Below are positions 25,450 through 34,908 of a stretch of DNA of 64,000 nt, piece after piece. Positions within the stretch are counted from its first letter, which is position 1; every line of letters starts with the position of its first letter. The notes under the pieces are model-generated. The model did no database searches, was not told the DNA's origin, and worked only from the letters and a program-made list of their open reading frames with translations. The stretch is taken from the NCBI RefSeq assembly GCF_011174775.1, contig NZ_JAANHS010000003.1, positions 248,001-312,000 of the forward strand, in the 5' to 3' direction. The DNA comes from Rhodobacter calidifons (lineage in GTDB: Bacteria; Pseudomonadota; Alphaproteobacteria; Rhodobacterales; Rhodobacteraceae). The position numbers and the translations under genes are program-made.

Positions 25450-26227
25450 AGGGGTCCTCGTAGGGATCGATGAATGCGTCGTCGCCGGCGCCCTCCGCAC
25501 CGCCTGCCGCCTTGCCCCGCGCCAGCTGGAAGCGCCGGTTCTGAAGGTAGAGGAGCCGCGCCTGGGCATAGCTGTCTGCGCTGTCATATAGGACGGAATC
25601 CACCGTGGCCGAGAAGCGGTTGCGATCACCAAGCCGTGAGATGAGCCGGATGACGCGCGCCGCGTTGGCCTCGCGCACGGGCAGGGCGCGGCCCACGGGG
25701 TCGAAGACGGTGTCCACGACCATCCCCACCGCGTCGCGGGCGGTGGAGGGTCCGGCCAGCGGCAGTTCCAGATAGGGCCCCTCGCCCACGCCCCAGACAT
25801 GCAGGGTCTCGCCGAAGTCGGTCGGCTTGCCGGCAAGTCCGATGGCCGAGGAGAAGTCGAACAGCCCTGCCACGCCGAAGGTCAGGTTCATGCCCAGCCG
25901 CAGCGTGTTCTGCCCGGCATCGGCCAGGCGCAGCTGGAGGAGGTTGTTGGCGATGTCGCCCGGCAGGCCCAGCGTGTCGGCGAGGTTGTCGATGCCCTGC
26001 CTGACCGGCTCGGGCACAACGCCCACGCCCCTTGCCGCCGGAGCGACCAGGCTGCGGTCCACGGCCTTGTTGAAGCCGTGCACCGTGCGGTTTGCCGGTT
26101 CGAACGGGTCGTTGATCGCATCGCGGCCCGAGGGCGCACCGCAGGCGGCCACAAGCAGGCAGGCCGACATCACGAGGGCCGAAATCGGCGGGACCTTCCC
26201 GGAAATCAATGGAATGTTCAGACCCAT
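25439..26227 (-). CDS. mlaA: MlaA/VacJ-family outer-membrane lipoprotein
   Basis: Removes misplaced phospholipids from the outer leaflet of the outer membrane. The 262-residue protein has a lipoprotein signal with lipobox LVAAC (Cys near residue 29). It then shows the family core NDPFEPANRTVHGFNKAVD, VRQGIDNLADTLGLPGDIANNLLQ, FGVAGLFDFSSAIGL and DFGETLHVWGVGEGPYLELPLAGPS. The C-terminus is acidic (DPYEDPYAD). It is the first gene of a two-gene operon with mlaC and is divergent from the type I secretion ABC gene. Confidence 0.93.
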   Translation of the reverse strand: MGLNIPLISGKVPPISALVMSACLLVAACGAPSGRDAINDPFEPANRTVHGFNKAVDRSLVAPAARGVGVVPEPVRQGIDNLADTLGLPGDIANNLLQLRLADAGQNTLRLGMNLTFGVAGLFDFSSAIGLAGKPTDFGETLHVWGVGEGPYLELPLAGPSTARDAVGMVVDTVFDPVGRALPVREANAARVIRLISRLGDRNRFSATVDSVLYDSADSYAQARLLYLQNRRFQLARGKAAGGAEGAGDDAFIDPYEDPYAD

Positions 26228-26368
26228 GCCCCTACTGTCCGGCCTCGACGCAGCTTAGACTAGTGTCCGATCGCCGCAGGCCAAGCCATAAGTCCCCGTC
26301 CTGACCATGACAACGGTCAACCGTGGCAGATGCGCCGTCTGCGGCAGGAAGACGCCAGGGATGGACAG

Positions 26369-28120
26369 ATGTCGGACACCGCGACCCGGAACGCCGAAAC
26401 CCAGCCCGGACGGGCCGAACTGTCCGCCGCCCGCGCCGCCTCGCGCCAGGCCTTCACGACGGCGTTCCTGTTCTCGGCCCTCGTCAACCTGCTGATGCTG
26501 ACGGCACCGCTTTACATGTTGCAGATCTACGACCGGGTGCTGGTCTCGCGCTCGGAAGAGACGCTGCTGGCCCTGTCGATCCTGATGGCCTTCCTGTTCC
26601 TCATCATGGGCATTCTGGACTATGCGCGCGGGCGGATCATGGCCCGGGTCGGCGCGCGGTTGCAGGAAAGGCTGGACAAGCGCGTGCTGGCGGCGGCCTT
26701 CCGCCGCCTGACGGTCGCGCCGCAGGACCTGCCTGCCCAGGCCGCGCAGCGCGACCTGGATGCGCTGGCCCGGTTCTGGGCCTCGCCCGTGATCCTTGCC
26801 CTGTTCGACGCCCCCTGGGCGCCGCTGTTCGTGGCGGTGATCTTCGTCTTTCACCCCTGGCTCGGCTGGCTGGCCCTTGCCGGCGCCGTGGTGATCGTCG
26901 CGCTCAGCTGGCTGAACCAGCGGGCGACGGCGGGCCCGCTGCACGCGGCCAGCCATGCCGGCCTTGCCGCCGAACGCCAGGCCGAGAACCTGAAGCAGGA
27001 ATCCGAACTGGTGCAGGCGCTGGGGATGGCCGGGGCGGGCTTTGCCCGGCTGAAGGCCCGGCGCGACCTGGCGCTGGACGAAGGGCTGCGCGCGTCCGAT
27101 GCCTCGGGGCGCTATTCGGTGCTGATCAAGACCTTCCGGCTGTTCCTGCAATCGGCCATGCTGGGGCTTGCCGCCTGGCTGGTCCTGCAAGAGGAACTGT
27201 CGGCCGGCGCAATGATCGCCACCTCGATCCTGATGGGCCGGGCGCTGCAACCGCTGGAGCAGGCGGTCGGACAATGGGCGGTCGTCACCCGAGCGGGCCA
27301 GGCGCGGACCCGGCTGTCCGAGCTTCTGGCCAAGGCACCGCCGGTGCCGCCGCGGACCGAACTGCCGCGCCCGCAGGCCCTGGTCGAGGTGCAGGCGCTG
27401 ACCGTCGTCCCGCCGGGCGGGACCGCGCCGGTGCTGCGCAATCTCAGCTTCACCCTGCCGCCCGGCAAGGCGCTGGGGGTGATCGGGCCGTCGGGGTCGG
27501 GCAAGTCCTCGCTGGCGCGCGCGCTGACCGGGGTCTGGCCGCCCGCGGCCGGGCGCATCCGGCTGGACGGAGCGACGCTGGACCAGTACGACCCGGACCG
27601 GCTGGGCAGCTATATCGGCTATCTGCCGCAGCGGGTGACGCTGTTCGACGGCACCATCGCCGAGAACATCGCCCGCCTGCAACCGGGGGCCGAGGCCGGC
27701 GCGATCGTCGCCGCCGCCCGGGCCGCGGCGGCGCATGAGATGATCCTGAAGCTGCCGAACGGCTATGACACCCAGGTGGCCACGATGGGCAGCCAGCTGT
27801 CCGGCGGCCAGATCCAGCGCATCGGGCTGGCGCGGGCGCTGTATGGCGATCCGGTCCTGTTGATCCTGGACGAGCCGAATTCGAACCTTGACAACGATGG
27901 GTCGATCGCGCTGAACACGGCGATCCGCACCGCCAAGGCGCGCGGGGCCTCGGTCTTCATCATGGCGCATCGGCCGGCAGCGATCCAGGAATGCGACCTC
28001 TTGCTGGTCATGCACGAAGGGGCCGCCGCCGCCTTCGGTCCGCGCGACGCGGTGCTGCGCGAGGCGGTGAAGAACGCCGGCGACATCGCGCGATCGGCTG
28101 CGCCGGGGGGTGTGGCATGA
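26369..28120 (+). CDS. Type I secretion ABC transporter, permease-ATPase (PrtD type)
   Basis: A 583-residue half-transporter for type I protein export. The membrane domain (about 30-310) holds ALVNLLMLTAPLYMLQIYDRVL, the PrtD-type opening, with no N-terminal C39 peptidase domain. The ATPase domain has Walker A GPSGSGKSSLARAL, Q-loop YLPQRVTLFDGT, signature LSGGQIQRIGLARAL, Walker B VLLILDEPNSNLD and switch His in FIMAHRP. The ATG at 26369 is preceded by a weak site. The adaptor gene overlaps its stop (ATGA). No TolC gene or RTX substrate lies nearby, so the cargo is unknown. Confidence 0.9.
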   Translation: MSDTATRNAETQPGRAELSAARAASRQAFTTAFLFSALVNLLMLTAPLYMLQIYDRVLVSRSEETLLALSILMAFLFLIMGILDYARGRIMARVGARLQERLDKRVLAAAFRRLTVAPQDLPAQAAQRDLDALARFWASPVILALFDAPWAPLFVAVIFVFHPWLGWLALAGAVVIVALSWLNQRATAGPLHAASHAGLAAERQAENLKQESELVQALGMAGAGFARLKARRDLALDEGLRASDASGRYSVLIKTFRLFLQSAMLGLAAWLVLQEELSAGAMIATSILMGRALQPLEQAVGQWAVVTRAGQARTRLSELLAKAPPVPPRTELPRPQALVEVQALTVVPPGGTAPVLRNLSFTLPPGKALGVIGPSGSGKSSLARALTGVWPPAAGRIRLDGATLDQYDPDRLGSYIGYLPQRVTLFDGTIAENIARLQPGAEAGAIVAAARAAAAHEMILKLPNGYDTQVATMGSQLSGGQIQRIGLARALYGDPVLLILDEPNSNLDNDGSIALNTAIRTAKARGASVFIMAHRPAAIQECDLLLVMHEGAAAAFGPRDAVLREAVKNAGDIARSAAPGGVA

Positions 28121-29415
28121 CCGGCTCGCGGATCTCGATGCGCCGCCCGATGCTTCTAGGCCTGGCTGCGACCCTGGTTCTGGTTGCAGGCTTCGGGGTC
28201 TGGGCCACGACGACCCGCATCGCGGGGGCCATCGTCGCCCCGGGGCAGATCGAGGTCGAAAAGGACCGCCAGGTCGTCCAGCACCCGGACGGCGGCGTGG
28301 TCGAGGCGATCCTGGTGGCGGAAGGTGCGCGCGTGGCGGCGGGCGATCCGCTGTTGCTGCTGGACGGGGCGGCGCTGCGGTCGGAACTGGCCATCGTCGA
28401 GGGCCAGCTGACCGAGCTTTCCAGCCGTTCCGCCCGGCTGATCGCGGAACGGGACGGGGCCGCCGCGCCGGACTTTCCCGCCGAGATGCTGGCCCGGGCC
28501 GAAACCTCGCCCGATGTGGCGGCCCAGATCGACGGGCAGCTGCGCCTGTTCGAGGCCCGCGCGGCGACGCTGGCCGAACAGCGCGCGCTTCTGACCCGGC
28601 GGATCGACCAGATCCGGGCACAATCGAACGGGATCGCCGCGCAGCAGGCGGCGCTGGCCACCCAGCTTGACCTTATCGAACGCGAGCTGGCCTCGCAGCA
28701 GGGCCTGTTCGAGAAGGGTCTGGCGCAGGCCGGCACCGTGCTGGCGCTGCAACGCGAACAGGCGCGGCTGCAAGGGCAACTGGGAGAACTGGCGGCCGAT
28801 CTGGCGCGCACCGAGGATCAGGTGACCGAGATCGAGATCGAGATCTCCAGCCTCGCCACGCGCCGCCGCGAGGAGGCCACGGCCGAGCTGCGCCAGATCG
28901 GCCCGATGATCCTGGAACTGGCCGAGCGCCGGCGGGCGCTGGCCGAACGCATCGACCGGCTGGAGATCCGGGCGCCGGTGTCGGGGGTGGTGCTGGGCCT
29001 TCAGGTGACGACACCGCGCGCGGTGCTGCGCCCGGCCGATCCGGTGCTGTTCGTGATCCCGCAGGACCGCCCGCTGGTCATCACCGCCCGCATCGCGCCG
29101 ATCCACATCGACGAGGTCGCGGTCGGGCAGACGGCCGAGCTGGTCTTTCCCGCCTTCTCGGCCCGCGACACGCCGCATCTGAAGGGCCGGGTCACGCTGG
29201 TCTCGGCCGATGCGCTGACCGATCCGCAGACCGGCGTCACCTATTACCGGGCCGAGCTGCAACTGGACGAGGGCGAGCAGGCGCGGCTGGGCGACCGGGT
29301 GCTCTTGCCCGGCATGCCGGTCGAGGTCTTCCTTCAGACCGGGCGCCGGACGCCGCTGGCCTATCTGGTCAAGCCCTTCACCGACTATTTCGTCCGCGCC
29401 TTCCGCGAAAGCTGA
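28117..29415 (+). CDS. HlyD-family type I secretion periplasmic adaptor
   Basis: The membrane-fusion partner of the preceding ABC transporter, linking it to an outer-membrane channel. In 432 residues it shows one N-terminal membrane anchor (MLLGLAATLVLVAGFGVWATTT), the first lipoyl half (VQHPDGGVVEAILVAEGARV), a long coiled-coil hairpin (about 90-280, Glu/Arg/Ala-rich), the second lipoyl half (LEIRAPVSGVVLGLQVTT), and a beta-barrel end DRVLLPGMPVEVFLQTGRRT typical of PrtE/HlyD. It starts at 28117 with an ATGA overlap. The C-terminal YLVKPFTDYFVRAFRES is a family signature. Confidence 0.92.
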   Translation: MTGSRISMRRPMLLGLAATLVLVAGFGVWATTTRIAGAIVAPGQIEVEKDRQVVQHPDGGVVEAILVAEGARVAAGDPLLLLDGAALRSELAIVEGQLTELSSRSARLIAERDGAAAPDFPAEMLARAETSPDVAAQIDGQLRLFEARAATLAEQRALLTRRIDQIRAQSNGIAAQQAALATQLDLIERELASQQGLFEKGLAQAGTVLALQREQARLQGQLGELAADLARTEDQVTEIEIEISSLATRRREEATAELRQIGPMILELAERRRALAERIDRLEIRAPVSGVVLGLQVTTPRAVLRPADPVLFVIPQDRPLVITARIAPIHIDEVAVGQTAELVFPAFSARDTPHLKGRVTLVSADALTDPQTGVTYYRAELQLDEGEQARLGDRVLLPGMPVEVFLQTGRRTPLAYLVKPFTDYFVRAFRES

Positions 29416-29499
29416 CCCTGCCGGATTGTGCGGAAAATCTGCCATACTCGGACCTCATGGCACCGACTGACCCTTAAATGGCCACAAAGCTTGGGCTAG

Positions 29500-30507
29500 A
29501 TGCGATTCAACCAGGGCGAGTCGGCAGAGACCGGGGCAGAATTGGACCGAATTGTGGCAAGCGGGACGGCGATGATCGAGGGATTGCGCAACCGGCTGCG
29601 GCTGGGCGTCGTGATCGGCGCCGACAGCCGGGCGCGGGCCTATCTGTCGCGGGTCACGGCCGCCGGGGTCCGCGCCTTCCTGGTGATGATCCTGGTGGTG
29701 ATGCCCTCGATGATCCTGCCCGGCATCGGCACCGACACCAAGCAGAGCGTGGCGCTTGTCGCGCTGTTCGCGGGCGCGCTGGTGTTCTTCGAATACAATG
29801 CCGTCTATCCCAGCCTGATCGAGTTCCGCGACGGCGCGCCCTACAACCGCATCCGCTATCTGATGATGCTGACGGTCGTCGTCTTCCTGTCGGCCATCGT
29901 CGCCGATCTCGAGGCCTCGACCACGGTCACCCGGCTGTTCCACGCCCTCGGCCTGGTCATCGGTTCGGCGCTGGATTTCCCCTACTCGCCGGTGCGGCTG
30001 GCCAGCTACATGCTGGCCGATGACGCGACGCCCGCGCAGGTGGCGATGGTCAAGGTGGCGGCAGGCACGGCCTATATCGTGTCGCTCTTCTCGCTGGCGC
30101 TGTTCGTCATCGTCCTGAAGCTGGCCGGCTGGCCCTCGACCAAGAGCGCGTTCAACGTCTGGGTCAACCTGCCCACCTTCGAGCCGACGGCGGGCGGCGA
30201 TGTGGTGGACCGGCTGGTGCGCGATTCGCATGTCAATCTGGCGGTGGGCTTCCTGTTGCCCTTCGTGATCCCGGCCATGATCGCCGTGCTGACCCGCGGC
30301 ATCCCGGCCGAGACGCTGACCTCGCCGCAGACGCTGATCTGGACGATGGCGCTTTGGGCCTACATGCCGGCGGCCCTGATCATGCGGGCGGTCGCGATGG
30401 CGCGCATCGCCGACATGATCCGCATCAAGCGCGCGGCCAAGCTGGCCGTCCTGGGCGCGATCGAACCCTCGGCGCTGAACCGGGATGAGGACGAGGACGA
30501 TCTCTAG
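29500..30507 (+). CDS. Multi-pass membrane protein, unknown function
   Basis: A 335-residue protein with about six hydrophobic segments, including FLVMILVVMPSMILPGIG, ALVALFAGALVFFEYNAVYPSL split by charged loops, MMLTVVVFLSAIVADLE, SLFSLALFVIVLKLAGW, NLAVGFLLPFVIPAMIAVL and LIWTMALWAYMPAALIM. The C-terminus is cytoplasmic-like and acidic (DEDEDDL). I do not recognise a named family. The start is uncertain: the ATG at 29500 has no good ribosome binding site, and an ATG at 29572 is an alternative. Its 3' end overlaps the next gene by 23 bp, which suggests co-expression with the EEP-family protein. Confidence 0.7.
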   Translation: MRFNQGESAETGAELDRIVASGTAMIEGLRNRLRLGVVIGADSRARAYLSRVTAAGVRAFLVMILVVMPSMILPGIGTDTKQSVALVALFAGALVFFEYNAVYPSLIEFRDGAPYNRIRYLMMLTVVVFLSAIVADLEASTTVTRLFHALGLVIGSALDFPYSPVRLASYMLADDATPAQVAMVKVAAGTAYIVSLFSLALFVIVLKLAGWPSTKSAFNVWVNLPTFEPTAGGDVVDRLVRDSHVNLAVGFLLPFVIPAMIAVLTRGIPAETLTSPQTLIWTMALWAYMPAALIMRAVAMARIADMIRIKRAAKLAVLGAIEPSALNRDEDEDDL

Positions 30508-31567
30508 GGCGGTCGGCCTGTGCTGCGCCCTTTCGGTCGCGCTGGCCCTGCTGGCGGGACCTGCCGCCGCCGATCCCCTGCGCATCGCGACCTGGAACGT
30601 CGGTCTGGACCGCAGGGGTCCCGGGCTTCTGGTGCAGGACCTGGCCGAGGGCAAGGACCCGCAGGTCGCTGCCGTGGTCCGGGTGCTGGCCGCGCTGGAT
30701 GCCGATGTGGTCCTGCTGACCGTGGTGGATTACGACCGGGGCGGCGTGGCCCTTCGCCTGCTGGCCGACCGGCTGGAGGCGGCAGGCGCGCCCTACCCCC
30801 ACCGCCTTGCCTTCCGCCCGAACACGGGGATGCAGACCGGTTTCGACATCGACGGCAACGGGCGCCCGGGCGATGCGCGCGATGCGCAGGGCTTCGGGCT
30901 GTTCTCGGGTCAGGGCGGAATGGCCGTCCTGTCGCGGCTGCCCCTGGACGCGGCCGCAGCGCGGGACTTTTCGGCCTTTCTCTGGCGCGACCTGCCCGGC
31001 GGGCTGGGCGACGATCCGCCCGATCTGGCCGCGGTTCAGCGCCTGGCGACGACCGGCTTCTGGGACGTGCCGGTCCTGACCCCGGACGGCCCGCTGCACC
31101 TTCTGGCCTGGCACGCCACCCCCCCGGTCTTCGACGGGCCCGAGGACCGCAACGGCCGCCGCAACCATGACGAGGCGGCGTTCTGGCGGCTGTTCCTGGA
31201 GGGAAAGCTGCCGATGCCCCCGCCCGATGCGCCCTTCGTCCTGCTGGGCGATGGCAACCTGGACCCCGCCGATGGCGACGGGCTGCGCGAGGGGATCGGC
31301 AGCCTGCTGGCCCATCCCGCCCTTCAGGATCCCGCCCCGCGCGGCAGCCACGGCCGGACCGAGCCCGACCATGCCGGGGACCCCGCGCTGGACACGGTGC
31401 TTTACGCCGGTCTCGGCGGCCTGCGGCTGGATTATGTGCTGCCCGCGGCGGGGCTGGAGGTGACCGGCGCGGGCGTGCTCTGGCCGGCGTCCGATGATCC
31501 GCTCTGGCCCGACCTCGGGACCGCCTCGCGCCACTTTCCGGTCTGGGTCGATCTTGCGCTGCCCTGA
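30485..31567 (+). CDS. Endonuclease/exonuclease/phosphatase (EEP) family secreted protein
   Basis: A 360-residue protein with a signal peptide (AVGLCCALSVALALLAGPAAA) and the EEP fold. RIATWNVGLDRRG gives the first metal region, FVLLGDGNLDPADGDGL the GDxN motif, and RLDYVLPAAGLEV the C-terminal region, where the more usual ending is D-H. The equivalent of the final Asp-His pair appears as SRHFPVWVDL, so His is present. Substrates in this fold range from DNA to phosphoinositides. Periplasmic location is predicted. It overlaps the preceding membrane-protein gene by 23 bp. Confidence 0.8.
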   Translation: MRTRTISRAVGLCCALSVALALLAGPAAADPLRIATWNVGLDRRGPGLLVQDLAEGKDPQVAAVVRVLAALDADVVLLTVVDYDRGGVALRLLADRLEAAGAPYPHRLAFRPNTGMQTGFDIDGNGRPGDARDAQGFGLFSGQGGMAVLSRLPLDAAAARDFSAFLWRDLPGGLGDDPPDLAAVQRLATTGFWDVPVLTPDGPLHLLAWHATPPVFDGPEDRNGRRNHDEAAFWRLFLEGKLPMPPPDAPFVLLGDGNLDPADGDGLREGIGSLLAHPALQDPAPRGSHGRTEPDHAGDPALDTVLYAGLGGLRLDYVLPAAGLEVTGAGVLWPASDDPLWPDLGTASRHFPVWVDLALP

Positions 31568-31660
31568 GCCAGCGCGCGGCAGGACCGCCGCCTTCGCCGC
31601 TTGAAACTTCCGGGCCGAAGGGCTAGGGCCACGGCGACCCACCACCTTGCGGAGCACGTC

Positions 31661-32767
31661 ATGGCGAACCCGTCCCTTCTGATCCTGGCCGGCGACGGCA
31701 TCGGCCCCGAAGTCATGGCCGAAGTGAAGAAGATCATCGGCTGGATGGGGGCCAGGCGCGGCGTGCAGTTCGACGTGTCCGAGGACCTGGTCGGCGGCGC
31801 GGCCTATGACGCGCATGGCACCCCCCTGACCGATGCGACCATGGCCAGGGCGCAGGAGGTGGACGCGGTGTTGCTGGGGGCCGTCGGCGGGCCGAAATAC
31901 GACAAGCTGGACTTTTCCGTCAAACCCGAGCGCGGCCTTCTGCGCTTGCGCAAGGAGATGGACCTCTACTCCAACCTGCGCCCCGCGCAGTGCTTTGACG
32001 CGCTGGCCGATTTCTCCAGCCTGAAGCGCGAGGTCGTGGCGGGGCTGGACATCGTCATCGTGCGTGAGCTGACCTCGGGCGTCTATTTCGGCGAGCCGCG
32101 CGGCATCTTCAGGGAAGGCAACGAACGGGTCGGCATCAACACCCAGCGCTATACGGAATCCGAAATTGCCCGCGTGGCGAAATCGGCCTTCGAGCTGGCG
32201 CGCAAGCGGTCGAACAAGGTCTGCTCGATGGAGAAGGCCAATGTGATGGAATCCGGCATCCTCTGGCGCGAGGTGGTGCAGGAAGTGCACGACCGCGACT
32301 ATCCGGATGTGGAGCTGAGCCATATGTACGCGGATGCGGGGGCGATGCAGCTGTGCCGCTGGCCCAAGCAGTTCGACGTGATCGTGACCGACAACCTGTT
32401 CGGCGACCTTCTGTCGGACGCCGCCGCGATGCTGACCGGCAGCCTTGGCATGCTGCCCTCGGCCAGCCTGGGCGCGCCGATGGCCAATGGCCGCCCCAAG
32501 GCGTTGTATGAGCCCGTGCACGGGTCTGCGCCGGATATCGCGGGCCAGGGCAAGGCCAACCCGATCGCCTGCATCCTGTCCTTCGCCATGGCGCTGCGCT
32601 ACAGCTTCGACCTGGGCGCGGAAGCGACCCGGGTCGAGAAGGCGGTAGAGAAGGTGCTGGCCGATGGCGTCCGCACCGCCGACCTGATGGGGCCGGAAGG
32701 GGGCACTCCGGTCTCGACGGCGCAGATGGGCGATGCGATCGTCGCCGCGCTGGACGCGAGCCTCTGA
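31661..32767 (+). CDS. leuB: 3-isopropylmalate dehydrogenase
   Basis: Oxidatively decarboxylates 3-isopropylmalate to 2-oxoisocaproate in leucine biosynthesis, using NAD+. The 368-residue length is standard. Marks: [59 protein letters not shown], the active-site segment [17 protein letters not shown], the metal-binding [21 protein letters not shown], and [22 protein letters not shown] precedes the ATG at 31661. leuC and leuD are not adjacent in this window. Confidence 0.97.
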   Translation: MANPSLLILAGDGIGPEVMAEVKKIIGWMGARRGVQFDVSEDLVGGAAYDAHGTPLTDATMARAQEVDAVLLGAVGGPKYDKLDFSVKPERGLLRLRKEMDLYSNLRPAQCFDALADFSSLKREVVAGLDIVIVRELTSGVYFGEPRGIFREGNERVGINTQRYTESEIARVAKSAFELARKRSNKVCSMEKANVMESGILWREVVQEVHDRDYPDVELSHMYADAGAMQLCRWPKQFDVIVTDNLFGDLLSDAAAMLTGSLGMLPSASLGAPMANGRPKALYEPVHGSAPDIAGQGKANPIACILSFAMALRYSFDLGAEATRVEKAVEKVLADGVRTADLMGPEGGTPVSTAQMGDAIVAALDASL

Positions 32768-32816
32768 CTTTGTGACGCCGGGCCCCACCGGCCCCGGATC
32801 CTGAAAGGAAGCATCC

Positions 32817-33695
32817 ATGTCGCCCACAGGAAAGGGCCTTCTTCTGGGCCTGGGCGGCTTTGGGCTGTTCTCGGTCGCGGATGCCACGATCAAGCATCTG
32901 GGCGGCGCCTATCACGCGGTGCAGATCGTGGCCTTCGCCGGGCTTTTCACCCTGCCGCTGATCGGTCTGATCTGGCTGCGGACCCGCGCGCCGCTGCGCC
33001 CGGCGCATCCCTGGCTGATGGCGGTCCGGTCGCTGGCGCTGGTCGGCAACGGGCTTCTGGTGACCTATGTCTTCACCGCGATCCCGCTGGCCGAGGCCTA
33101 CGCGATCTTCTTCACCCTGCCGCTGGTCCTGACGCTGATGGCCTGGCCGCTGCTGGGCGACCGCGTCGATGCGGTGGGCGCGCTGGCGGTGGTCGTGGGG
33201 CTTATCGGGGTCATGGTGGCGCTGAACCCGGGGCGGGTTGCCTTCGGGATCGGGCATCTGGCGGCCGTCGCCGGGATGGTGCTGGCGGCGGTGCATTACC
33301 TGATCGTGCGCAAGGTGGGCGGGGTCGAGGCTCCGGTCGCGATGCTGCTGTATCCCGTTCTGGCGCAGACCGTCTCGGCCTTCCTGCTGTTGCCCGGCCG
33401 CTATCAGCCGATGCCGCTGGCCGATCTTGCGACCGTGGCCGGCGTCTCGGTCACCGCGATGGTGGGGACGCTTCTGATGTTCGCGGCCTACCGCGCCGCG
33501 CCGCCGGTGGTGGTGGCCCCGACGCAATACTCCCAGATCGCCTTCGCCGCCCTGTTCGGCGCGCTGTTCTTCGACGAGCCGATGTCGCCGGCAATCGCCA
33601 TCGGCATGGCGATCATCGCCGTGGCGGGCCTTCTGGTCATCGCCCGGCAGGACCGGCCGCACCCCGCCGCGCTGGCCGATCCGCAGCGCGGATAG
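32817..33695 (+). CDS. EamA/DMT-family transporter
   Basis: A 292-residue EamA protein with about ten membrane segments and two repeats. It begins KGLLLGLGGFGLFSVADATIKHLGG and includes AEAYAIFFTLPLVLTLMAWPLLGDRV and APTQYSQIAFAALFGALFFDE. A good AAGGAAG site precedes the ATG. The next gene is a clear paralogue in the same order and orientation (shared YQPMP, VVAPxQYSQI and LFFDE blocks), so they arose by tandem duplication. Substrate unknown. Confidence 0.87.
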   Translation: MSPTGKGLLLGLGGFGLFSVADATIKHLGGAYHAVQIVAFAGLFTLPLIGLIWLRTRAPLRPAHPWLMAVRSLALVGNGLLVTYVFTAIPLAEAYAIFFTLPLVLTLMAWPLLGDRVDAVGALAVVVGLIGVMVALNPGRVAFGIGHLAAVAGMVLAAVHYLIVRKVGGVEAPVAMLLYPVLAQTVSAFLLLPGRYQPMPLADLATVAGVSVTAMVGTLLMFAAYRAAPPVVVAPTQYSQIAFAALFGALFFDEPMSPAIAIGMAIIAVAGLLVIARQDRPHPAALADPQRG

Positions 33696-33803
33696 AGCCG
33701 GCCAAGGCCTTGCACCCGCCCGCGTTTCGGGTGAGACTGTTGCCGCTAACACAGGGCCCGACCGGCGCCCGGCCCCGGAACTCCTGACCCGGAACCTTTT
33801 GGA

Positions 33804-34769
33804 ATGTCCCCTACGCTTCGCGGTGCGCTTCTGTCGCTGGCCGCCTTCGCCTTCTATGCCACCCATGATGTCGTGGTGAAGTATCTGGGCGGGCATTACT
33901 CGGCCTTCCAGACCATGTTCTTCGCCGGGCTGATGAGCTTTCCGCTGATCACCATCCTGCTGCTCAGCGACCGGCGCGACGGCACGCTGATCCCGCGCCA
34001 TCCCTGGTGGACCGTGATCCGCACCGTCAGCGCCGTGGTGACGGGGGCGATGGGGTTCTACGCCTTTTCCGTCCTGCCCATGGCGACCTGCTATGCGATC
34101 TTCTTCGCCATGCCGCTGCTGATCACGCTGATGGCGATCCCGATGCTGGGGGAAAGGGTCGGCCTGCGCCGGGGCATCGCGGTCGTCGTCGGGCTTCTGG
34201 GGGTCATCATCGTCCTGCGCCCCGGCAGCGGCGAGGGCTTCTCGCTGGGGCATCTGGCCGCGCTGGGGGCGGCGACGACCGGGTCGCTGTCCTCGGTCAT
34301 CGTGCGCAAGATCGGGCGGGAGGAGCGGTCGGTCGTGCTGATGCTGTATCCGATGGTCCTGACCTTCATCGCCACCGGAGCGCTGATGCCGCTGGTCTAT
34401 CAGCCGATGCCGGTGATCGACCTGGCCCTGACCGCGGTGATGGCGCTTCTGGGCACCCTGGGCGCCCTGGCCTCGATCGCGGCCTACCGCATCGCCGCGG
34501 CCATCGTCGTGGCACCCATGCAGTATTCCCAGATCATCTGGGCCGCGCTTTACGGCTGGCTGTTCTTCGACGAATCCATCGATCTGTACACCGGCATCGG
34601 TTCGGCCGTCATCATCGCCTCGGGCATCTACATCGTCCTGCGCGAGGGCACGCCAGAGGTCAGCCAGAACCGCCCCGTGCTGGAGAACCGCTCGCGCTGG
34701 GAGATCGGCACCTTTCCCCGCATCTCGACCTGGCTGAAGCGGTTCGAAAGGGGCGGCGATCAGGCGTGA
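33804..34769 (+). CDS. EamA/DMT-family transporter, tandem paralogue
   Basis: A 321-residue EamA protein similar to the one ending at 33695 but with a 35-residue hydrophilic C-terminal extension (EGTPEVSQNRPVLENRSRW onward) that carries many charged residues and probably sits in the cytoplasm. Core segments are SLAAFAFYATHDVVVKYLGG, MATCYAIFFAMPLLITLMAIP and APMQYSQIIWAALYGWLFFDE. The 108-bp spacer from its paralogue may hold a separate promoter, since the ribosome binding site is weak. tRNA-Pro follows 47 bp downstream. Confidence 0.87.
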   Translation: MSPTLRGALLSLAAFAFYATHDVVVKYLGGHYSAFQTMFFAGLMSFPLITILLLSDRRDGTLIPRHPWWTVIRTVSAVVTGAMGFYAFSVLPMATCYAIFFAMPLLITLMAIPMLGERVGLRRGIAVVVGLLGVIIVLRPGSGEGFSLGHLAALGAATTGSLSSVIVRKIGREERSVVLMLYPMVLTFIATGALMPLVYQPMPVIDLALTAVMALLGTLGALASIAAYRIAAAIVVAPMQYSQIIWAALYGWLFFDESIDLYTGIGSAVIIASGIYIVLREGTPEVSQNRPVLENRSRWEIGTFPRISTWLKRFERGGDQA

Positions 34770-34816
34770 GCCCCCTTGCCAAAGCCGGGCTTAGGGTTTA
34801 ACCCGCAGCCCACGGT

Positions 34817-34893
34817 CGGAGCGTAGCGCAGTCTGGTAGCGCACCTGCTTCGGGAGCAGGGGGTCGGAGGTTCGAATCCTCTCGCTCCGACCA
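34817..34893 (+). tRNA. tRNA-Pro (anticodon CGG)
   Basis: A complete 77-nt cloverleaf. Acceptor CGGAGCG pairs with CGCTCCG, the D-arm is GCGC...GCGC, the anticodon stem is CCTGC/GCAGG with loop TTCGGGA (anticodon CGG), the T-arm is GGAGG TTCGAAT CCTCT, and the genomic ACCA end is encoded. It reads CCG proline codons, which are common in this GC-rich genome. No integrase or direct repeat of the 3' end was seen nearby. Confidence 0.97.
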
Positions 34894-34908
34894 AATTCCC
34901 GACAGTCC

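Noticed and set aside
34817-34893. tRNA-Pro as an integration site of a genomic island
   Set aside because: No integrase, no direct repeat of the tRNA 3' end, and the flanking genes have normal codon use.
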